In this document: in pieces, positions 59,568-64,000 of the stretch | Layout of the letters: every line of letters begins with the position of its first letter | Numbering within the stretch: the first letter of the stretch is position 1 | From: Burkholderia aenigmatica | Lineage (GTDB): Bacteria; Pseudomonadota; Gammaproteobacteria; Burkholderiales; Burkholderiaceae | NCBI RefSeq assembly: GCF_902499175.1 | Contig: NZ_CABVQC010000027.1 | Span: 35,463-99,462 of the forward strand | DNA: 64,000 nt | Direction: 5' to 3' | Translations under genes and position numbers: made by a program | The notes under the pieces: generated by a model | Told to the model about the DNA's origin: nothing | Database searches by the model: none | The model's input: the letters and a program-made list of their open reading frames with translations, nothing else

Positions 59568-60058
59568 GAAAGGACTCGATAAAAATGGGAATGCATGAGG
59601 TGCCGTGCGAAACGGCCGATGCGTGATTATCGCGCGTCCTTGCCGGGCGCGTCGTGTCGCTATCCGGTCGTTCGGGCGCGATGATTTGTCCTGAATCACA
59701 AAAACGGTTCGATTCGAAAAAGCCCGAGATCGAGGTATCCGCACGCGCGATATCACGCCGGAAGCCTTGTCGCAGGTACGCCGGCCACGATCGCACCGGC
59801 AACACGTCATTTCAGAAATTGAAAAAGCGCGGTGTGCGCCGCTTCGGATCGTCTGAACAATGGCGATCAGGGCGTTGAATGAATTAAAGAAATTCCGATT
59901 TGGCGGGATTCGCGCATGACGCGGTTTGCGCACCGAATTCCGAAGCCGAAAATATCAATTGCAGATTCGGCTATTCAAGCGGAATGCAGCGCGACATACG
60001 ATGGTTTCAACGCATCGTCGAACACGATCGATGCGGGGACAACCAACTGGAGGCCACT
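59568..60058. other. 491-bp intergenic region without recognised gene
   Basis: AT-richer around 59860-59960 (GAATTAAAGAAATTCC), probably promoters of the two flanking divergent genes. Open frames lack homology and ribosome sites. Confidence 0.4.
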
Positions 60059-60436
60059 ATGCGATCCCTCGTTCCCGTTGCGGGACTTTCCTGCGCACTC
60101 GTTGCGCTGCCCGCCGTCAGTTTTGCTCAGAGTGCCGTCACCGATGGCGCACCGAATGCCTCACTGTCGAGCTGGTGGGCGGCGCGTGCCGAGACCGACG
60201 CACAACTGATGCAGATGACGCGCACCGGCTATCGCGCGACGTCGGCCGGTAACCAGAACTATCCGCTTGCGATGCAGCGTGCGCTCGAACGTGTCCGCAA
60301 TCCGGTGCCGGACCGGTCGCGCGAAGAGCGGGCCGAGATGGAAGCACGCGCCGCGCGCGACGTGCAGGGCGGCCATCCGGTCAAGGCGTTCTTCGTGAAG
60401 ACCGCGTACTACCTGAAGGGCGAGAACACGTTCTGA
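60059..60436 (+). CDS. small exported protein of unknown function
   Basis: 125 residues. GGAGG precedes the ATG; signal peptide LSCALVALPAVSFAQ. The mature part is charged and helical (DAQLMQMTRTGYRATSAG, MQRALERVRNPVPDRSREERAEME). No family recognised; similar small periplasmic proteins of unknown role are common in Burkholderia. Confidence 0.65.
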   Translation: MRSLVPVAGLSCALVALPAVSFAQSAVTDGAPNASLSSWWAARAETDAQLMQMTRTGYRATSAGNQNYPLAMQRALERVRNPVPDRSREERAEMEARAARDVQGGHPVKAFFVKTAYYLKGENTF

Positions 60437-60659
60437 TGCAGGAGACGAGCATGGCTTGCACGATCCGATTTGCCGGCGTCGTGCGCGCGTCGGCGCCGCG
60501 CCGGCTGCCGGACGCGCGAGCGACGCAGCGGCGCAACGATGGGCACGGCGCGTGGCGTCGTGCGAAGCACCTGCGCCATGCGCGCCGTGACGCCGTTGCG
60601 TGCCGCAGCGCATGGCCGGCCGTCGCGGCGGGCGACGTGCCCGCAAGCGGGGGCCAATC

Positions 60660-61148
60660 ATGAAGAGCTCCCGGAAGCACCGTCGCCACGTGCCGCTGAC
60701 CCGCGAGTGGCTGCTGCCGCTGCCGCCCGTGCATGCGCGCGACATCTCGCTGAAATGCCACATGGCGCTCGTCGCGCTGCGTGGCGGGCATGGCAGCGAG
60801 GCGCTGCTGTTGCGCTTGCGCACGAGTGTCTACCTGGTGTTCCTGGCGCTCGACGACGCGGTGTGCGCTGACGCGGACATCGACCTGTGCGTCGATGCGG
60901 AGCGTGCGCTCGACGCAGGCGTGGCGCGCGCGGCGCAAAGCGGCACATGGACGTTGCGCGACGACGAATGCGCGGTGCTCGAGCATGTGCTCGCGGCGAA
61001 CGACGCGTGCGTCACGACGCTCACGCGGCATCGGCTGGCCGAGCTGTGGGAGCACGTCTGCACCTTCGCGTCGAGCGGTCAGCCGGCGCTCGTCGCGAGC
61101 GCGGCGGAGAAGATGCGCATGCACGCGGCCGAATCGCTGGCCGCGTAG
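60660..61148 (+). CDS. uncharacterised protein
   Basis: 162 residues, basic start (MKSSRKHRRHVPLTREWLLPL), then helices rich in Ala and Leu with HARDISLKCHMALVALRGGHG and an acidic Cys/Asp-rich centre (DDAVCADADIDLCVDAE). No signal peptide or clear domain. 223 bp after the small exported gene. Confidence 0.55.
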   Translation: MKSSRKHRRHVPLTREWLLPLPPVHARDISLKCHMALVALRGGHGSEALLLRLRTSVYLVFLALDDAVCADADIDLCVDAERALDAGVARAAQSGTWTLRDDECAVLEHVLAANDACVTTLTRHRLAELWEHVCTFASSGQPALVASAAEKMRMHAAESLAA

Positions 61149-61297
61149 CGGCGCACCGGTTTCGCAGGGAGAGGGTGGAGGAGACAGGGCCAGCCGCACC
61201 GGCGTGGCCGCCGCAATTGCGCTACGTCGACGATTGCGCGGCTGCGGCATCGATACGGTGACGGCGGAACGCGACCCAAAGCCGCGGCCCAAAACAA

Positions 61298-61327
61298 AAG
61301 CGCCACGGAGCGGACTCCGTGGCGCTT
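61298..61327. terminator. bidirectional terminator upstream of the 3' end of hpnH
   Basis: 13-bp stem (arm AAGCGCCACGGAG) with a 4-nt loop. T-rich on the plus side (CCTTTTTCCC) and T-rich on the minus side (TTTTGTTTT), so it can end transcripts from both sides. Confidence 0.85.
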
Positions 61328-61376
61328 CCTTTTTCCCGCCGGCGCGGAGGCTCGGCCCCCGCGTGGCGAAACGCGC

Positions 61377-62537
61377 TTAGGCTGCTGCGGCCGGCTTCGC
61401 CTGCTTTTGCAGCTTGCCCTTGCCGGCGCGCTGGATTTCCTCGAGCTTGATCTCGACGTGACGCGAGAACACGTACTCGGCCGGGCGCTGCTTGTCGATC
61501 GGAATGTCCGGTGCGAACGGGCCGTCGGTCTTGATGCCCTTGCGGCTCACGGCGAACGCCTTCAGCGGATGCGCCATCGTGTCCATCACGGCGGTCGCTT
61601 CGAAGCCGCAGTGGACCATGCAGTCCGCGCACTTCTCGTAGTTGCCGACGCCGTAGTTGTCCCAGTTCGTGTCTTCCATCAGTTCCTTGAAGGTCTTCAC
61701 GTAACCTTCGCCGACCAGATAGCACGGCTTTTGCCAGCCGAACACGGTACGCGCCGGGTTGCCCCACGGCGTGCACTTGTAGGTCTGGTTGCCGGCCAGG
61801 AAGTCGAGGAACAGCGACGACTGGCTGAACGACCAGCGCTTGCCGCCGTCGCCGCGCTTCAGGATCTCGCGGAACAGGTTCTTCGTCTTGTCGCGGTTCA
61901 GGAAGTGCTGCTGATCCGGTGCGCGCTCGTACGCGTAGCCCGGCGACACGGTGATGCCGTCGACGCCGATCGGGCCCAGCGTATCGAAGAACTTCGCGAC
62001 GCGTTCCGGCACGGCATCGTTGAACAGCGTGCAGTTGATGTTCACGCGGAAGCCGCGGCGCTTCGCTTCCTTGATCGCCGCGACCGCCTTGTCGTACACG
62101 CCTTCCTGCGACACCGAGTGGTCGTGCGCCTGCTGGTCGCCGTCGAGGTGGACCGACCACACGAAGTACGGGCTCGGCTTGTAGTCGTCCATCTTCTTTT
62201 CCATCAGCAGCGCGTTCGTGCAGAGGTAGACGAACTTCTTGCGCTTCATGATGCCGCGGACGATTTCCGGCATTTCCTTGTGCAGCAGCGGCTCGCCGCC
62301 TGCGATCGACACGATCGGTGCGCCGCACTCGTCGACCGCTTCCAGGCATTCCTGGACGGACAGACGCTGGTTCAGGATGGGATCCGGGTAATCGATCTTG
62401 CCGCAGCCGTTGCACGCGAGGTTGCAGCGGAACAGCGGCTCGAGCATCAGCGCGAGCGGATAGCGTTTGTTGCCGGACAGGTGTTGGCGCGTGATGTACG
62501 CGCCGACGCGGACTTGCTGGAGCAGCGGAATAGACAA
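61377..62537 (-). CDS. hpnH: HpnH, radical SAM adenosylhopane synthase
   Basis: 386 residues. Radical-SAM cluster CxxxCxxC at Cys38, Cys42 and Cys45 (FRCNLACNGCGKI), SIAGGEPLLH, VSPGYAYERAPDQ, and a C-terminal cluster-like CADCMVHCGFEATA. Adds a 5'-deoxyadenosyl group to diploptene, the first step of extended hopanoid synthesis. Start codon is TTG with AGGAGG 6 bp upstream, directly after the ispH stop, so the pair is coupled. Confidence 0.95.
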   Translation of the reverse strand: MSIPLLQQVRVGAYITRQHLSGNKRYPLALMLEPLFRCNLACNGCGKIDYPDPILNQRLSVQECLEAVDECGAPIVSIAGGEPLLHKEMPEIVRGIMKRKKFVYLCTNALLMEKKMDDYKPSPYFVWSVHLDGDQQAHDHSVSQEGVYDKAVAAIKEAKRRGFRVNINCTLFNDAVPERVAKFFDTLGPIGVDGITVSPGYAYERAPDQQHFLNRDKTKNLFREILKRGDGGKRWSFSQSSLFLDFLAGNQTYKCTPWGNPARTVFGWQKPCYLVGEGYVKTFKELMEDTNWDNYGVGNYEKCADCMVHCGFEATAVMDTMAHPLKAFAVSRKGIKTDGPFAPDIPIDKQRPAEYVFSRHVEIKLEEIQRAGKGKLQKQAKPAAAA

Positions 62538-62549
62538 GAGATGTCCTCC

Positions 62550-63491
62550 TTAAACTTCGCGGGCGACAGCTTGCGTGAGCTTCGCCGGCAGCTTGAATTC
62601 GACTTTTTCCTCACGGCCCGCCATCGTCGTGACGTCGACGGGACCCAGCGCGCGCAACGCGCCAATTACATCTTCGACCATCTCCTCGGGCGCGGACGCC
62701 CCGGCGGTCAGCCCAACGGTCTTCGCATTCGCGAACCATTCGGCCTTTACTTCTGAACCGTCGGCGACGAGGTAGCTCGGCACACCACTTTCGGTGCCGA
62801 TCTCGCGCAGGCGGTTCGAGTTCGAGCTGTTCGTCGCACCGACGACGAGCAGTACGTCAACCTGTTCGCTCAGCTCGCGCACGGCGGCCTGGCGATTTTG
62901 CGTCGCGTAGCAGATGTCGCGCGTGTCCGGGCCGACGAGGTCGGTGAACCGGCGCTGCAGCGCTTCGATGATGCCGCGCGTATCGTCGACCGACAGCGTG
63001 GTCTGCGTGATGTACGCGACCGGCGTGTCGACGGGCAGCGTCAGCGTATCGACTTCTGCTTCGCTCTGCACGAGGATCACCTCGGCCGGAATCTGGCCGA
63101 TCGTACCCTCGACTTCCGGGTGGCCCGCATGGCCGATCAGGATCAGCCGGCGGCCCGCCGCGACATACTGGCGGCCCTGCACGTGCACTTTCGTGACGAG
63201 CGGGCAGGTGGCGTCGAGCACGTCGAGCCCGCGCGTTTCCGCGTCGCGCTCGACCGTCTGGGCGACACCGTGCGCGCTGAAGATCGCGACAGCACCGTGG
63301 GGCACCTCGTCGAGTTCCTCAACGAATCGCGCCCCTTTATTACGCAGGTTTTCGACGACATGCCGGTTATGCACGATCTCATGACGCACATAGACCGGCG
63401 CACCGTGCTGTTGCAGCGCGCGGTCGACGATCTCGATCGCACGGACAACCCCCGCACAAAAGCCGCGGGGCTGGGCAAGGATGACTCGCAT
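62550..63491 (-). CDS. ispH: 4-hydroxy-3-methylbut-2-enyl diphosphate reductase
   Basis: 313 residues. Converts HMBPP to IPP and DMAPP with a [4Fe-4S] cluster. Cluster Cys residues are in [18 protein letters not shown] and [20 protein letters not shown] and [13 protein letters not shown] are substrate-binding hallmarks. ATG at 63491 removes a short non-homologous extension. Upstream in an operon with hpnH, supplying isoprenoid precursors for hopanoids. Burkholderia often carries a second ispH elsewhere, so this may be the hopanoid-linked copy. Confidence 0.95.
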   Translation of the reverse strand: MRVILAQPRGFCAGVVRAIEIVDRALQQHGAPVYVRHEIVHNRHVVENLRNKGARFVEELDEVPHGAVAIFSAHGVAQTVERDAETRGLDVLDATCPLVTKVHVQGRQYVAAGRRLILIGHAGHPEVEGTIGQIPAEVILVQSEAEVDTLTLPVDTPVAYITQTTLSVDDTRGIIEALQRRFTDLVGPDTRDICYATQNRQAAVRELSEQVDVLLVVGATNSSNSNRLREIGTESGVPSYLVADGSEVKAEWFANAKTVGLTAGASAPEEMVEDVIGALRALGPVDVTTMAGREEKVEFKLPAKLTQAVAREV

Positions 63492-63893
63492 AAGTGAGCG
63501 AACTCCGACGACAGACGCCGGGGTTCGAGGAGCTGGCACTCGCTCGCTCGCCCCGGCTTGATGTTATGAAGGCAGGAACGAACCGGCCGGCCAGGCCCCG
63601 GAACCCCGAATTAATCGCGCATTTTAACTCTATCGGGAAGTCCTTGCTTTGGTGCTGTGAATGGCGTGTTGCATTTGCGGGAGAGCCGCGTCGGCGCTGG
63701 CGCGCGCGGAACCCAGTAAACTATGCGGTTTCGCGGGCAGCCGCTCCGGCTGCCCGGCGTCGCGCTCATTTCAAGGCCATTCGATGACCGTCGATTCTTA
63801 CGCGTTTTGCCCGGCCGCCCGTGCGGTTTCGGGCGTTTTGTTCCTGACCCCTATTGAATTTGCCCATGCCGGCGCCCGGCAGGAGGCGTGCCG
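63492..63893. promoter_or_regulatory. divergent ispH/hpnI promoter region
   Basis: About 400 bp with two hairpins: CGGGCAGCCG / CGGCTGCCCG at 63734-63756, and CGCCCG / CGGGCG at 63816-63835 followed by TTTTGTT. A 37-codon frame from 63784 overlaps the hpnI start. Attenuation or leader control is possible. Confidence 0.45.
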
Positions 63894-64000
63894 ATGATGC
63901 TGGTCCTCGCTTTCCTGGTGTCCGGCCTGTCGCTGATGATCTGGATCGTGCTGCTCGTCGCGCGTGGCGGCTTCTGGCGCGCGGTGCCCGCGCGGCCGCT
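63894..64000 (+). CDS. probable HpnI glycosyltransferase, N-terminal end (cut by window)
   Basis: Only 35 codons visible: MMLVLAFLVSGLSLMIW then IVLLVARGGFWRAVPARP, a membrane anchor like that of family 2 ceramide-glucosyltransferase-type HpnI. AGGAGG lies 7 bp before the ATG. Divergent from ispH-hpnH, so a hopanoid-modifying gene is likely, but the identity rests on context. Confidence 0.5.
   Translation, partial: MMLVLAFLVSGLSLMIWIVLLVARGGFWRAVPARP

Noticed and set aside
60436..60663. 75-codon frame between two small unknown genes.
   Set aside because: Arg/Ala-rich, no signal or domain; probably spacer.
1..64000. CRISPR arrays, tRNA or rRNA genes, and complete prophage.
   Set aside because: No direct-repeat array, no cloverleaf-like conserved tRNA segments and no phage structural genes were seen by eye. 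A tRNAscan or CRISPR search could still reveal one.

Overview
The window is high-GC, densely packed proteobacterial DNA. Gene content and style point to Burkholderia, probably the B. cepacia complex: Gram-negative porin, many LysR/MarR/GntR/XRE regulators next to small catabolic operons, hopanoid genes and an Rhs relic. The species call is inference from content. No rRNA, tRNA or CRISPR array was seen. The tail of an SMP-30-like gene enters at the left edge and a probable hpnI runs off the right edge.

Layout. (1) 0.6-9.9 kb: a hydroxycinnamate (ferulate/p-coumarate) catabolic cluster: MarR regulator, hydroxycinnamoyl-CoA hydratase-lyase, vanillin dehydrogenase, feruloyl-CoA synthetase, MFS aromatic-acid transporter, porin, and a lipoprotein feruloyl esterase/tannase. 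The same palindrome (ATCAGG-N3-CCTGAT) lies before the enzyme operon and before the transporter, so one regulator probably controls both. (2) 10-17.5 kb: Lrp regulator divergent from diaminopropionate ammonia-lyase plus an M20 amidohydrolase, then a GntR regulator divergent from an MFS transporter, an arylmalonate-decarboxylase-like enzyme and a hydantoinase/dihydropyrimidinase. (3) 17.5-22.4 kb: two tandem secreted SxxK serine hydrolases followed by the 3' scrap of a third copy, a class III aminotransferase and a GNAT acetyltransferase. (4) 22.5-26.6 kb: XRE-cupin regulator divergent from RidA, FAD amino-acid oxidase and amino-acid permease, with a large palindrome between. (5) 26.8-32.8 kb: glycine-zipper lipoprotein, two tandem cytosine-deaminase-like amidohydrolases, a secreted NTF2-like protein, LysR and a secreted ankyrin protein. 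(6) 32.8-33.9 kb: a coupled XRE/nucleotidyltransferase pair resembling a toxin-antitoxin module. (7) 34.4-40.4 kb: amino-acid binding protein, phytanoyl-CoA-dioxygenase-like enzyme, GntR/UTRA and XRE-cupin regulators, and a divergent class II aldolase / DapA-like / small-protein operon, then a short-chain dehydrogenase.

(8) 40.77-43.8 kb is the most anomalous stretch: AT-richer DNA with the degraded 3' end of an Rhs core, a formylglycine-generating-enzyme-fold protein, a two-CxxC protein, an NTF2-fold immunity-like protein and a frameshifted tnpB relic that abuts yceH. It reads as an orphan immunity island left after loss of an Rhs toxin gene. (9) 43.8-64 kb returns to ordinary chromosome: yceH, secreted lipase, DAHP synthase, a DapF paralog that lacks a key cysteine, AGCS symporter, an LprI-like secreted protein, cstA with its small partner, hemolysin III family protein, DHA2 efflux pump, DOPA-dioxygenase-like protein, and the ispH-hpnH operon divergent from the probable hpnI.
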